Made by a program: the position numbers and the translations under genes. A stretch of DNA of 20,797 nucleotides, taken from JABDPF01 sp036351575 (GTDB taxonomy: Bacteria; Pseudomonadota; Gammaproteobacteria; Xanthomonadales; SZUA-36). The notes under the pieces are model-generated. The model saw only the letters and a program-made list of their open reading frames with translations, did no database searches and was not told the origin of the DNA. Shown one piece after another: positions 1 to 7,295 of the stretch. The stretch's first letter is position 1; every line of letters begins with the position of its first letter. The stretch is taken from assembly GCA_036351575.1 (NCBI GenBank), contig JAZBPJ010000100.1, forward strand, positions 1 to 20,797, given 5' to 3'.

Positions 1-1
1 C

Positions 2-166
2 TTTCACTACACGCTGGCGCAGCTGCGCTACCGTACCGGCGACCTGGCGCGCGCCGAGACGAGCCTCAACCGGGCAATCGGCCTGGCGCCGGACTGGGTC
101 GAAACGGACGCGCTGGTGCTGCCCGGGCAGCCGCCGGAACTGCCGGCCGATCTGTTAGCCGACTAA
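2..166 (+). CDS. TPR-containing protein, C-terminal fragment (5' end outside window)
   Basis: An open frame enters from the left edge and ends at a TAA at 164-166, giving the last 54 residues of a protein. The visible part reads as one tetratricopeptide helix pair: a YTLAQLRYRTGDLARAE helix followed by a second helix ending in AIGLAPDW, the usual TPR ending. A short proline-rich tail follows. TPR arrays act as protein-protein scaffolds; the rest of the protein, and so its function, cannot be seen. Codon use matches the rest of the GC-rich window. The call as coding is fairly safe because of the TPR spacing; the product name is only a fold-level statement. Confidence 0.65.
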   Translation, partial: FHYTLAQLRYRTGDLARAETSLNRAIGLAPDWVETDALVLPGQPPELPADLLAD

Positions 167-255
167 GCGGCCTTTTCCGCACGGCGGGCTCCTGCATCGG
201 ACCCTTGTCGGAGCACGCCATGCGCGCGAAAGCATGAACCGTATATTCCCCTTCT

Positions 256-283
256 GGCCGCTCTCTCAACCGCGCGGCCTTTT
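256..283 (+). terminator. possible weak intrinsic terminator after the TPR gene
   Basis: GGCCGC (256-261) can pair with GCGGCC (274-279) across a 12-nt loop, and TTTT follows at 280-283. It lies about 90 nt downstream of the TPR stop codon. The stem is short and the loop long, so this is tentative. Nothing else convincing is seen between 167 and 377. Confidence 0.3.
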
Positions 284-377
284 ACTTTGTACGTCAGAAA
301 TACGCTGACAAGCGGAACCCGGTTGATGTGGGTGGGTGAAGTCGGCTGCCGGCACGAAGCAAAGCCAAAAAGCTCAA

Positions 378-2201
378 TTAATGGATGATCGGGTTCTCGA
401 ATCGGGTCTCGCGCAAAATTTGCTCGTATCGCGGATCGCCGTGCAGGGGGTTGAAAAGCCGGTCGTGAGCGGCCTGGAGTACCCCGGGGTCACCCACTTC
501 TATTGCCCATTCCAGCCATTCGATGGCTTTATCGATTTCACCCCACTGTGAATAGACCTGGGCATATTGATATGCGGCAGCGTCCCCGAAGGTTGCCATC
601 ATATTCTCCAACTGCTTCTGCGCCCGCTCGGTCTCGCCGTTTGCATGGTACAGGATGGACAGCGCGGTAATCCTGGCCCAATCGAGCGGTTCCGTTTCAA
701 CCAGTGACAGCGCACGGTCGATTTCGCCACGATTTTCGTACAGGCACATCGCCAGGTAATAGCGGAAACGTCCCGCTTCCGGATCCATCTCGAGCGCTCT
801 GCGCGTCAGTTGTTCCGCCAGTTCGCACTCACCCGTCCGGTGGTATACGAAGGATTTCAAGCGCATGACTGCAAGTGAAAGTGGATCCAGTTCCGAGGCT
901 TTCTCGATGGCGTTCAGCGCCACCGTGTAACGGTTCAACGTAGCCAACGCCGAAGCGTACTCCCCCAACACCCGTGCGTTGCCCGGATTCTCGCGGACGG
1001 CTTGCTCCAGGTACTCAACTCCCTCCTCGAAGCGGTAGTTGACGATGGCCATCCGTGCGACAGCACTGAGTGTACGATCGCTCCCGGGCGCTATCCGCTG
1101 CAATTTCTCAGCATAATGCTCCATCTGCGCAAGCGATTCTGTAAAGGCTCCATGGCCGTTTTGGTTCATCTGGTTCCAGTTGAAGAACATGCCCCAGTTG
1201 GCCTCGACGTAATCGGGATCGATAGCCAGCGCATTGAGAAAATGCTGCCGCGCCAGTTCGAGGTGATCCCGGTCATCCGGGCTGGACTGAAGCAGATACA
1301 ATCCGCGCAGATATTCCTCGTACGCGACCGGGTCGTGACGGGCCAGGGTGATCGAGGGCGCGCCATTCGAGCCGTCGGCCAGAATCGTGTTGCGCAGCGC
1401 CCGGGTAACCCGTTCCGCGATTTCCTGTTGAATCGCGAAGATGTCCGTCAGTTCACGGTCGAACGTGTCTGACCAGATGTGGTAACCATCCGAGGTCTTG
1501 ACCAGTTGCGCTGTTATGCGCACGCGGGTGCCCGCCTTGCGCACACTGCCCTCCAGCACGTTGGCCACGCTGAGCAGGCGGCCCACTTCTCTCAAATCCT
1601 GGTTTTGACCCTTGAAGGCAAAGGAGGACATACGACCGGTCACCTTGAGGCCGCCAATGCGCACCAGCGTGTTCAACAGTTCCTCGGTCAACCCGTCGGA
1701 AAAGTACTCGTTGCCCGGATCGTCGCTCATATTGATAAAGGGCAACACCGCTATGGAGTTCGATGGATATTCACTTTCAGCCTGAATCGCTCCATCACCG
1801 GTTTCCTGTTCGAAAACCGTATCGACCGAGGCCGGTGACGGAACCACGCGTTCCGATCTGAGCCAGAAACGGTCGAAAACGATAAACGCGAGCGCGATCG
1901 AGACCAATGCAATGGTGATGACATCAAGCCGGCGGGCCGCCCGGTGATCGATCGACGGTGTCCGGTCCAGTTGCTTTTCGCGCTTCAGACCCTCGGGTGT
2001 CAGTTCGAAGACCCAGGAAAATACGAGGGTCGGAATGAAACCCAGCGCAAAAACGATAACGACAAAACGCACCCCCCAATCGGGCACGCCAAATTCCGGG
2101 AAAAGCGTACCGGCGACCTCGGTGACAAGCCAGGCTGCCGCCAGGTATGCGATGGCGACGCGAAAGACATTACGACGCCGGAGTTCCTGCAGAAAAGTCA
2201 T
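378..2201 (-). CDS. membrane-anchored FlgO/TolB-like domain protein with C-terminal TPR repeats
   Basis: 607 residues. The N-terminus (FLQELRRRNVFRVAIAYLAA) is typical of a widespread proteobacterial family of membrane TPR proteins often auto-annotated as adenylate-cyclase-like or TolB-like. Three hydrophobic segments lie at about residues 15-35, 46-65 and 92-110. A FlgO/TolB-N-like domain spans about 148-270, starting at SIAVLPFINMSDDPGNEYFSDG and including VLEGSVRKAGTRVRITAQL. TPR repeats follow from about 300 to 590, with ALAIDPDYVEA and ASELDPLSLAV as repeat ends. No nucleotide cyclase catalytic domain is present, so a cyclase label would be wrong. Such proteins are thought to act as envelope scaffolds or signal modules, but their role is unknown. 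The gene is monocistronic and diverges from the 2327/2590 genes. Confidence 0.85.
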   Translation of the reverse strand: MTFLQELRRRNVFRVAIAYLAAAWLVTEVAGTLFPEFGVPDWGVRFVVIVFALGFIPTLVFSWVFELTPEGLKREKQLDRTPSIDHRAARRLDVITIALVSIALAFIVFDRFWLRSERVVPSPASVDTVFEQETGDGAIQAESEYPSNSIAVLPFINMSDDPGNEYFSDGLTEELLNTLVRIGGLKVTGRMSSFAFKGQNQDLREVGRLLSVANVLEGSVRKAGTRVRITAQLVKTSDGYHIWSDTFDRELTDIFAIQQEIAERVTRALRNTILADGSNGAPSITLARHDPVAYEEYLRGLYLLQSSPDDRDHLELARQHFLNALAIDPDYVEANWGMFFNWNQMNQNGHGAFTESLAQMEHYAEKLQRIAPGSDRTLSAVARMAIVNYRFEEGVEYLEQAVRENPGNARVLGEYASALATLNRYTVALNAIEKASELDPLSLAVMRLKSFVYHRTGECELAEQLTRRALEMDPEAGRFRYYLAMCLYENRGEIDRALSLVETEPLDWARITALSILYHANGETERAQKQLENMMATFGDAAAYQYAQVYSQWGEIDKAIEWLEWAIEVGDPGVLQAAHDRLFNPLHGDPRYEQILRETRFENPIIH

Positions 2202-2240
2202 ATACCTAAATCTAGCAGATTGCCGACTCTAACGGTTTAC

Positions 2241-2260
2241 GACTGCGCAATCAGGCAGTC
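2241..2260. promoter_or_regulatory. inverted repeat upstream of the FlgO/TPR gene, possible operator
   Basis: GACTGC (2241-2246) and GCAGTC (2255-2260) form a perfect 6-bp inverted repeat with an 8-nt spacer, about 40 bp upstream of the minus-strand start at 2201. A TATGAT hexamer at 2263-2268 on the plus strand could be a -10 box, but no good -35 pairs with it. An operator or promoter element is possible in this divergent region; the evidence is only symmetry and position. Confidence 0.25.
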
Positions 2261-2326
2261 TGTATGATTCAACTTCAATTATGCGCCTGTGACGGAACCA
2301 GCGTAAGTTTCACAGGAGGGTAGTGC

Positions 2327-2494
2327 ATGACCGCAAGATCCGGCACCGACAGTGTGATTGCCACGGGTTTGTCCGAACTGAAACAGCAGCTGACGATCAG
2401 ATTCGTATCCACAAGGAGAACCAGTCTCGCGAGCTCAGTCAATGACCGTGCCCTGCCCTTTGCAGAACTCGATTGTGCCTGCCGAGTCACCTGA
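2327..2494 (+). CDS. possible 55-residue small protein of unknown function
   Basis: An ATG at 2327 follows a near-perfect Shine-Dalgarno sequence, AGGAGG at 2314-2319, at ideal spacing (7 nt). The frame stays open to TGA at 2492-2494. The product (MTARSGTDSVIATGLSELKQ...) has no membrane segment or motif that I recognise; the C-terminus has two cysteines (DCACRVT). It fills most of the 388-bp gap between the FlgO/TPR gene and the cyclase-family gene and could be co-transcribed with the latter. A frame on the opposite strand over the same bases (about 2275-2511) has only a GTG start and reads less like a protein. Kept at low confidence because only the ribosome site supports it. Confidence 0.35.
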   Translation: MTARSGTDSVIATGLSELKQQLTIRFVSTRRTSLASSVNDRALPFAELDCACRVT

Positions 2495-2519
2495 TGCACA
2501 CTACGCTGCACGGAAATCC

Positions 2520-2538
2520 TGCCGGCCAGCTGCCGGCA
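2520..2538 (+). repeat. stem-loop in the leader of the cyclase-family gene
   Basis: TGCCGGC (2520-2526) and GCCGGCA (2532-2538) form a perfect 7-bp stem with loop CAGCT. It lies 25 nt after the small-ORF stop and about 50 nt before the ATG at 2590. No T-run follows, so it is not a standard terminator; it could affect message stability or be incidental. Confidence 0.35.
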
Positions 2539-2589
2539 TGAAAACCGGAGCTCGATGACAGATGGTCAACAACAGAGGGAAGATATTCC

Positions 2590-3675
2590 ATGATTTCGAT
2601 GATTCGTCTCATAAAGACGGTAATCACGTTGCCCGTGCGCAAGCCCGTCGGAATGGCTTGCCTGGGCTTGCTGATTTTCGGCCAGGCGCTGGCGCAAAAC
2701 GACCAGCCGTTGCAGGAAAACTGGGCGCCCAGTGAATGGGGCGCGGACGACAAGGTGGGAGCGGTAAACCGGACGACACCGGAAATGGTGTTGCGTGCCG
2801 TCAAGCTCGTCCGACAGGGGAAAGTCGCCACGCTCGGCAAGGTCTACCAGTCGGACATGCCCTTGTTTGGCGCACGCAGCTGGGAGCTGAAGATTCCGGG
2901 CCTGCCCACCTACGAGCCCATGGGCGAACAGATGGCCGTCGGCAACGATGAGTTTCTGTCAGCCGAAATCGGCCAGGTGGGGACTCAGTTCGATGGCCCC
3001 GGCCACATCGGCGTGCGGACCTCGAAAGGGGATTTCTTTTACAACGGCCGTTACCTCGAGGACCCCGACGTCTCCGCCAGCGGCCTCGGCCCCCTCGGCG
3101 TCGAACACGTGGCGCAGGTCGGCTTCGTATGCCGCGGCGTGCTGCTCGATGCCGTCGCCTATCGCGGCGGTCGGCTGCCGGTACCAAAGCAGCGTTCGAA
3201 CGATCCGGGCATCGTCACCCCCGCGGACATCGAAGCGATGATCGCCAGGCAGGGCATCGATCCCATCGGCGAAGGCGACTGCGTTTTCCTGTACACCGGC
3301 CACGGCGACATCTGGCACCCGTCGAAATGGGACACGTTCGACGCGGCCGAGAAGCAGCGGCGAATCTCCGAGTTCAATGCCGGCGGCCCGGGTTTCGGCC
3401 TGTCGGCCTGCGAATACCTGGCTTCCCGCAAAATCATTCTGTGGGGCGGCGACTCCGCGTCGACCGAGGCGGTTGCGGCGGACTTCAGCGGCGAAACCGC
3501 TCAGCCTTTCGAGTGCCACGTAAAGATGATGACCCGCAGCGGTATCTGGAACATCGAGAACCTGGACCTGAGCCAACTGGCCAGGGACAAGGCGTACGAG
3601 TTCCTGTTCGCCTGGTCGCCGCTCAAGCTGAAGGGCGCGACGGGGTCACCAGCCAACCCGGTTGCCCTTTACTGA
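2590..3675 (+). CDS. exported cyclase-family (PF04199-type) metal-dependent hydrolase
   Basis: 361 residues in the family that includes kynurenine formamidase and putative polyketide cyclases. The N-terminus has a positively charged stretch, then MACLGLLIFGQALA at 22-35 and QN, so a signal peptide with cleavage near residue 35 is likely and the enzyme probably acts in the periplasm. The body begins with NWAPSEWGADDKVGAVN, typical of the family. The metal motif, normally HxGTHxDxPxH, reads QVGTQFDGPGH at 129-139: the first two histidines are glutamines while D135 and H139 remain. FLYTGHGDIW and LWGGDSASTEAV are further family blocks. The start at 2590 has GAGGGA about 9 nt upstream. The substrate cannot be assigned. 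A kynurenine formamidase label would be too specific, given the changed motif and signal peptide. Confidence 0.85.
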   Translation: MISMIRLIKTVITLPVRKPVGMACLGLLIFGQALAQNDQPLQENWAPSEWGADDKVGAVNRTTPEMVLRAVKLVRQGKVATLGKVYQSDMPLFGARSWELKIPGLPTYEPMGEQMAVGNDEFLSAEIGQVGTQFDGPGHIGVRTSKGDFFYNGRYLEDPDVSASGLGPLGVEHVAQVGFVCRGVLLDAVAYRGGRLPVPKQRSNDPGIVTPADIEAMIARQGIDPIGEGDCVFLYTGHGDIWHPSKWDTFDAAEKQRRISEFNAGGPGFGLSACEYLASRKIILWGGDSASTEAVAADFSGETAQPFECHVKMMTRSGIWNIENLDLSQLARDKAYEFLFAWSPLKLKGATGSPANPVALY

Positions 3676-3843
3676 TCTTCAGCGCCTGACTTCCGTTGCA
3701 CGCCTGCTTGTGGAGCCGGGCGGGCTATTAAGTGCACTGGCTGTTGTCACCCCAACTCGGAAGTTTCAGATGCTTAAGCACCTGGTATAGATTGCAAACA
3801 GGACAACGTCGAAACTGCTGGTGGTTTCTGGAGCAAGATTGGA

Positions 3844-4287
3844 GTGAGCGAACTGCAAAGAAGATTCTCAGTGATTCTGACTCTTGGGGTTTTTGGCTGC
3901 AGTGTGTATTTACTGGCGACGGCTTCACCCTGGCTGCTGGCCGAGTCGGCCCGATGGCCGGGGTTTCCACTTGGAACTCTGATGGCCTGGGCAGGCATCG
4001 TTTCGCTCCCGATGGCCTCTTTCCTGGGGTTTCATCGATTTCTGAATCGAGAAACCCGCCCGTCCCGGATTTCCAGGTCGCTGATGACCATCTTGCTGTT
4101 TTTGTGCGCCGCCTGGGGGTTCGTCGCATTCGGCCTGGCGGGTAACTGGGCGTTGAACTTTTCAAATACAACAAACTCGTTCCGGGGAAGCGTAGCCGCC
4201 GGCGAGATTTTCTGGGCTTATTCCCGAATAAAGGGACCAAACACCCGTACTGCCCATTTTATATTTTCGCAGTCTGTGAAGGTTTGA
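3844..4287 (+). CDS. small membrane protein of unknown function, three predicted helices
   Basis: 147 residues starting at GTG, with GGAG at 3830-3833 about 10 nt upstream. Hydrophobic segments lie at about 10-32 (ILTLGVFGCSVYLLATASPW), 43-63 (LGTLMAWAGIVSLPMASFLGF) and 80-106 (LMTILLFLCAAWGFVAFGLAG). A basic loop, RFLNRETRPSRISRS, lies between helices 2 and 3. I do not recognise the family. The gene ends 25 nt before the patatin-like gene on the same strand, so the two may be one transcript and partners. The first 160 bp upstream contain no clear gene; a TATAGA with a poor -35 near 3767-3792 is the only promoter hint. The helix pattern makes a real protein likely despite the GTG start; a competing frame (3732-4145) lacks such structure. 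Confidence 0.6.
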   Translation: MSELQRRFSVILTLGVFGCSVYLLATASPWLLAESARWPGFPLGTLMAWAGIVSLPMASFLGFHRFLNRETRPSRISRSLMTILLFLCAAWGFVAFGLAGNWALNFSNTTNSFRGSVAAGEIFWAYSRIKGPNTRTAHFIFSQSVKV

Positions 4288-4312
4288 ACATACCAACGAG
4301 AAGGACTAGCTA

Positions 4313-5308
4313 ATGGAACTTCTTAATAGCAAGCTTACCCGACGAGACCTGCTGCTCTGTATTCCGCTGATGGCAATCCCTTCCGCCCCACTCAAAGCGA
4401 CAATCGGGGCGAGTAACGACGTTTCGACGCTGGCCTCGACCGGTGACAGATCGCTTGGCAGTGCAGGCCAGCGGATCGGTATTGCGCTGGGTGCAGGGGG
4501 TGCCAACGGCCTGGCGCACATTGCGATGCTCGAAGTTCTGGATGAGCTGGAAATACGCCCCCACCGGATCGCGGGCGCAAGCATTGGTGCTGTTATTGGC
4601 GCGATGTATGCCTCCGGTATGAGCGCGTCGAAAATCAGGGACCTGGCCAACCAGGCATTCATGACGAAGGAATCGGACAGCCCATACGACCTGCTATCCG
4701 CACAGGCGTTGAACTGGCTCGAACTTGTAGAGTTGGAACTGGGTAACGGCGGCCTGCTGGACAGCCAAAAAATTCTTTCTCATTTCTATCAGTCGATCGA
4801 GCCGAGAGATTTTTCAGACCTCGAGATCCGTATGGACGTCGTAGCTGGCGATCTCTGGAAGAGAGAACAGGTAATCCTGAACTCCGGAAAGCTGCTGCCT
4901 GCAGTCCAGGCCAGCATGGCAATACCCGGTGTCTTCAGACCCGTCGTAATGGGAAACCGCGTGTTGATCGATGGCGGCACGGTCAATCCGGTGCCCTGGG
5001 ACCTCTTGTTCGAGGACTGCGACATCGTCGTTGGAATCGATGTAAGCGGCGTACGCAGCCGACCGGGCTCTGATGAGCTGGGTTACTTCGAAATACTGTT
5101 CAACTCCATCGAGGTAATGCAAAAAGCCATAATCGACGAGAAACTGCGGAACCGGAGACCCGATATCTTCATCGCCCCAGAAGTCAGGGACGTACGCGCC
5201 TTGGAATTCTATGCGGCGAAAGAGGTGTTCGAGCAGAGCAATTCCGCGAAAGAGCGATTCAGGAGCGAGTTAACCGCGCTTATCGCGAAACAGGGGCGCG
5301 AACGTTAG
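4313..5308 (+). CDS. patatin-like phospholipase with twin-arginine-type signal
   Basis: 331 residues with the full patatin core: a glycine-rich oxyanion loop GAGGANGLAH (60-69), nucleophile motif GASIG with Ser90, and catalytic LIDGG with Asp220. These form the Ser-Asp dyad of bacterial patatins (RssA/YlbK-like), which hydrolyse acyl esters of lipids. The N-terminus carries TRRDLLL at 9-15 followed by a hydrophobic stretch and SAPLKA, which looks like a Tat export signal, so the enzyme is probably periplasmic or membrane-attached. RssA-type proteins often lack such a signal. Start: AAGGA lies about 9 nt before ATG 4313. It probably forms an operon with the membrane protein just upstream. The downstream gene is convergent, with a 52-bp gap and no clear hairpin. 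Confidence 0.88.
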   Translation: MELLNSKLTRRDLLLCIPLMAIPSAPLKATIGASNDVSTLASTGDRSLGSAGQRIGIALGAGGANGLAHIAMLEVLDELEIRPHRIAGASIGAVIGAMYASGMSASKIRDLANQAFMTKESDSPYDLLSAQALNWLELVELELGNGGLLDSQKILSHFYQSIEPRDFSDLEIRMDVVAGDLWKREQVILNSGKLLPAVQASMAIPGVFRPVVMGNRVLIDGGTVNPVPWDLLFEDCDIVVGIDVSGVRSRPGSDELGYFEILFNSIEVMQKAIIDEKLRNRRPDIFIAPEVRDVRALEFYAAKEVFEQSNSAKERFRSELTALIAKQGRER

Positions 5309-5360
5309 GAGGAGGACCAGGACTTGATCCCCCAGTTCGCAGATCAGGCCAGAACAGGAC

Positions 5361-5648
5361 TTATTTCAGCTGCGACTTGAAATAGTTAAACGAATGCACG
5401 AGGGCTTTCTTGAGCTTTTCGGCATCCATGGCCACGGCTTCCCACTTGTCTTCGCCGGCTGCCCTGATATCGTCCAGTTTCTTCTTTGCGGCCCGAGAAG
5501 AGGCCTTCAACTGGGCAACTTGCTCGTCGTATTTCTGTCCGAGTTTTTGCTGGCCGCTTTTTGCCTTGTTCTCCAATTCGTCAAGATGGGCGTTCACCTC
5601 GTCGAGTTGCGCCTTGATCTCACGAATCACATCATCTCTTTTCGACAT
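5361..5648 (-). CDS. small coiled-coil protein of unknown function
   Basis: 95 residues, almost wholly charged helix: MSKRDDVIREIKAQLDEVNA, then heptad-like LDELENKAK, ASSRAAKKKLDDI and a C-terminal SFNYFKSQLK. There is no signal peptide or membrane segment. Coiled-coil from about residue 5 to 75 is expected, so it probably oligomerises or binds a partner. The frame is open further upstream to 5708 (starting MFCGRCNTS), but the ATG at 5646-5648 has AAGGAG at good spacing and begins the helical part, so I take that start. It looks like the small stress- or envelope-associated helical proteins seen in sulfur-oxidising Gammaproteobacteria, but no function is known to me. Confidence 0.7.
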   Translation of the reverse strand: MSKRDDVIREIKAQLDEVNAHLDELENKAKSGQQKLGQKYDEQVAQLKASSRAAKKKLDDIRAAGEDKWEAVAMDAEKLKKALVHSFNYFKSQLK

Positions 5649-5737
5649 ATCACGATCTCCTTGCTGCGCCTCCGCTGGTTTGGAGGTATTGCAGCGCCCG
5701 CAGAACAACGGGAGAAGTCCCGCGAACGCCTGGTTTC

Positions 5738-5743
5738 ATTATA
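5738..5743 (-). promoter_or_regulatory. -10 box (TATAAT) for the coiled-coil gene
   Basis: On the minus strand the sequence reads GGCGATATAATGAAAC, with a perfect TATAAT about 90 nt upstream of the ATG at 5648. No good -35 is seen at 16-18 nt, so it may need an activator or be chance. Confidence 0.4.
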
Positions 5744-5853
5744 TCGCCCTTCACGTCATGGCGCCGCCCAGTGCCAGCGTCCGGTCGCGTTCCAGAAGGC
5801 GGGCGGCCGTGCCCGAATGGGCCGATATATCCCAATCCCGAATCGAACAGCAG

Positions 5854-5870
5854 CAAACAGAGTCTGTTTG
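5854..5870. repeat. perfect small hairpin between alaA and the coiled-coil gene
   Basis: CAAACAG (5854-5860), loop AGT, CTGTTTG (5864-5870). The stem is AT-rich and lacks a clear T-run on the minus strand, where it lies about 90 nt after the alaA stop. It may be an operator or weak terminator. Confidence 0.3.
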
Positions 5871-5960
5871 AATTCCAAAATTGGCCGAAAGGGCTAATCC
5901 GCCGATCTGGGAAAAGCTCGTGAACGGGTTCTGCCTGCCGGCTTGAACCGAACTTCAAAA

Positions 5961-7181
5961 TCAGTCGGCCATTGCTTCGAACACTTCCTCCATGCGCTCG
6001 AACACCACCATCATCTTGCGCTCGTCGGGCAGCGTGGTCAGCCGGAAATGGTCGCTGTACGGCACGTTGAAACTGCTGCCAGGGGCGATCAGCACGTGTT
6101 TCTTGTTCAGCAGTTCCAGGGCGAATTCCTGGTCGTCGAAATCGGGCAGCCGTTCGCGGCGCACCCTCGGGAAGGCATACATCGCGCCTCGCGGTGTCAC
6201 CAGGTCAAGAAAATCGCTGGCCTCGACTCCATCGATAATGGCCTGCCTGGCCTGGTGCAGCCTGCCCCCGGGCTCGGTCAGGCGGTAAACGCTCTGGTAA
6301 CCGCCCAGCGCGGTCTGCACGGCCCACTGCCCCGGCACGTTCGCGCACAGGCGCAGTGATGCCAGCAGTTCCACGGCGTGCATAAAGTCCTCGGCGTTTT
6401 CACGGTCGCCGCTGAACGCGATCCAGCCGACCCGGTAACCACAGGCGCGGTAAATCTTGGAAAGCCCGTTGAACGTGGCGCACAGGGTATCGTGCACCAG
6501 CGTCGCCATCGGGATGTGCTCGGCGCCGTCGTACAGCATCTGGTCATAGATCTCGTCGGCCAGCACGACCAACTGCCGCTCCTCGGCGATGGCGGCGATC
6601 TCCTCCAGCAGGGCACGGTCGTAGACAGCGCCCGTCGGGTTGTTCGGGTTGATGACCACGATGCCGCGCGTCCGCTCGCTCAGCAGGGAGCGAATTTCTT
6701 CGGGGTCCGGCAGAAAACCGTTTTCCGGCAGGCAGTTGTAATACACCGGTTTACCGTGGTTCAGGGAGACCGCAGCACTCCACAAGGGATAGTCCGGACT
6801 GGGCACCAGGATTTCGTCACCGCTGTTCAGCAGGGCGCGCAGCACGAGATCGATACATTCGCTCACCCCGTTGCCCATGAACACGTCGTCTGCGGTAACG
6901 TCCATCACGCCGCGGCTTTGCTGCTGCATGACCACGGCCTCGCGCGCCGGGAAAATCCCCTTCTGGTGACAGTAAGCCTCGCTCTGGCCAAGGTTTTCGA
7001 TCATGGCAAGGCGCATGGTTTCCGGCGTGCGGTAGCCGAACAGGCCCGGGTTGCCGATATTCAGGGAAATGATCTCGTAGCCCTGGCGTTCGAGTTCGTG
7101 CGCCCGGTGCGCGAGTTCACCCCGGATTTCATAACGAACGTCCTGGATGATGGCATTGGTAACGATCTGTTGCTTTTGCAT
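5961..7181 (-). CDS. alaA: alanine transaminase, AlaA-like (class I aminotransferase)
   Basis: 406 residues, matching the AlaA length. It is a fold-type I PLP enzyme that makes alanine from pyruvate with glutamate. Landmarks agree with AlaA throughout: LNIGNPGLFGY (40-50), GNGVSECIDLV (103-113), VPSPDYPLWSAAVSL (126-140), INPNNPTGAVY (177-187), LADEIYDQMLYD (208-219), the PLP lysine K242 in FNGLSKIYRACGYR, and RLCANVPGQWAVQTALGGYQS. The C-terminal arginine that binds the substrate carboxylate is in HFRLTTLP. The frame is open upstream to 7364, but those residues look random; ATG 7179-7181 has GAGGGA at good spacing and aligns with the family N-terminus. It diverges from the cysteine-synthase-family gene. 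Confidence 0.9.
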   Translation of the reverse strand: MQKQQIVTNAIIQDVRYEIRGELAHRAHELERQGYEIISLNIGNPGLFGYRTPETMRLAMIENLGQSEAYCHQKGIFPAREAVVMQQQSRGVMDVTADDVFMGNGVSECIDLVLRALLNSGDEILVPSPDYPLWSAAVSLNHGKPVYYNCLPENGFLPDPEEIRSLLSERTRGIVVINPNNPTGAVYDRALLEEIAAIAEERQLVVLADEIYDQMLYDGAEHIPMATLVHDTLCATFNGLSKIYRACGYRVGWIAFSGDRENAEDFMHAVELLASLRLCANVPGQWAVQTALGGYQSVYRLTEPGGRLHQARQAIIDGVEASDFLDLVTPRGAMYAFPRVRRERLPDFDDQEFALELLNKKHVLIAPGSSFNVPYSDHFRLTTLPDERKMMVVFERMEEVFEAMAD

Positions 7182-7206
7182 AAGGCAGTCCCTCTCGATC
7201 AAACGG

Positions 7207-7236
7207 AGCATACGCAATAATCGTTGACAGCCGCAA
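7207..7236 (-). promoter_or_regulatory. possible alaA promoter
   Basis: On the minus strand a TTGCGG -35 (7236-7231) and a TATGCT -10 (7212-7207) are separated by 18 nt. Transcription would start near 7200, leaving a leader of about 20 nt before the alaA ATG. Both boxes are imperfect. Confidence 0.35.
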
Positions 7237-7252
7237 TGACCGCGTCTAGGCT
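7224..7252 (+). promoter_or_regulatory. sigma-70-type promoter of the cysteine-synthase-family gene
   Basis: A perfect TTGACA -35 at 7224-7229 is followed after 17 nt by TAGGCT at 7247-7252, a weak -10. The start point would be about 7259, so the leader to ATG 7450 would be about 190 nt. A weak -10 beside a perfect -35 fits regulated promoters. It overlaps the alaA promoter on the other strand. Confidence 0.45.
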
Positions 7253-7258
7253 TCAAAT

Positions 7259-7277
7259 ATGAATGATTATCATTACC
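7259..7277. promoter_or_regulatory. Fur-box-like operator
   Basis: The core AATGATTATCATT (7262-7274) is a perfect 6-1-6 palindrome. Aligned to the Fur consensus GATAATGATAATCATTATC, the 19 bases at 7259-7277 match at 14 positions, including both inner half-sites. It lies on the predicted +1 of the plus-strand promoter, a typical place for Fur repression. Regulator identity is inferred from the motif only. Confidence 0.55.
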
Positions 7278-7295
7278 GCATGGCCATCCCCCCCC

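Larger units (their letters stand above)
5649..5960. other. 312-bp gene-free stretch upstream of the coiled-coil gene
   Basis: No convincing gene on either strand: a minus-strand frame across it (5650-5958) has no ribosome site and an unstructured product. It holds a consensus -10 box for the coiled-coil gene (5738-5743) and a perfect small hairpin (5854-5870). A weak GC-poor inverted repeat near 5881-5898 (TTGGCC/GGCTAA on plus) could end alaA transcripts but is too short to call. Confidence 0.5.

Noticed and set aside
378..2201. Adenylate cyclase annotation for the TPR protein
   Set aside because: This family is often labelled so by transfer, but no class III cyclase domain is present, only the FlgO/TolB-like domain and TPRs.
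2275..2511. 78-codon minus-strand frame in the 2202-2589 gap
   Set aside because: GTG start with no ribosome site and no recognisable features; the plus-strand micro-ORF is better supported.
4313..4360. Lipoprotein signal at LLLC (Cys16) of the patatin-like protein
   Set aside because: The residues before the cysteine do not fit a lipobox (no small residue at -1), so a Tat-type signal fits better.
5650..5958. 102-codon minus-strand frame upstream of the coiled-coil gene
   Set aside because: It crosses the predicted promoter, has no ribosome site and gives a disordered R/G/P-rich product.
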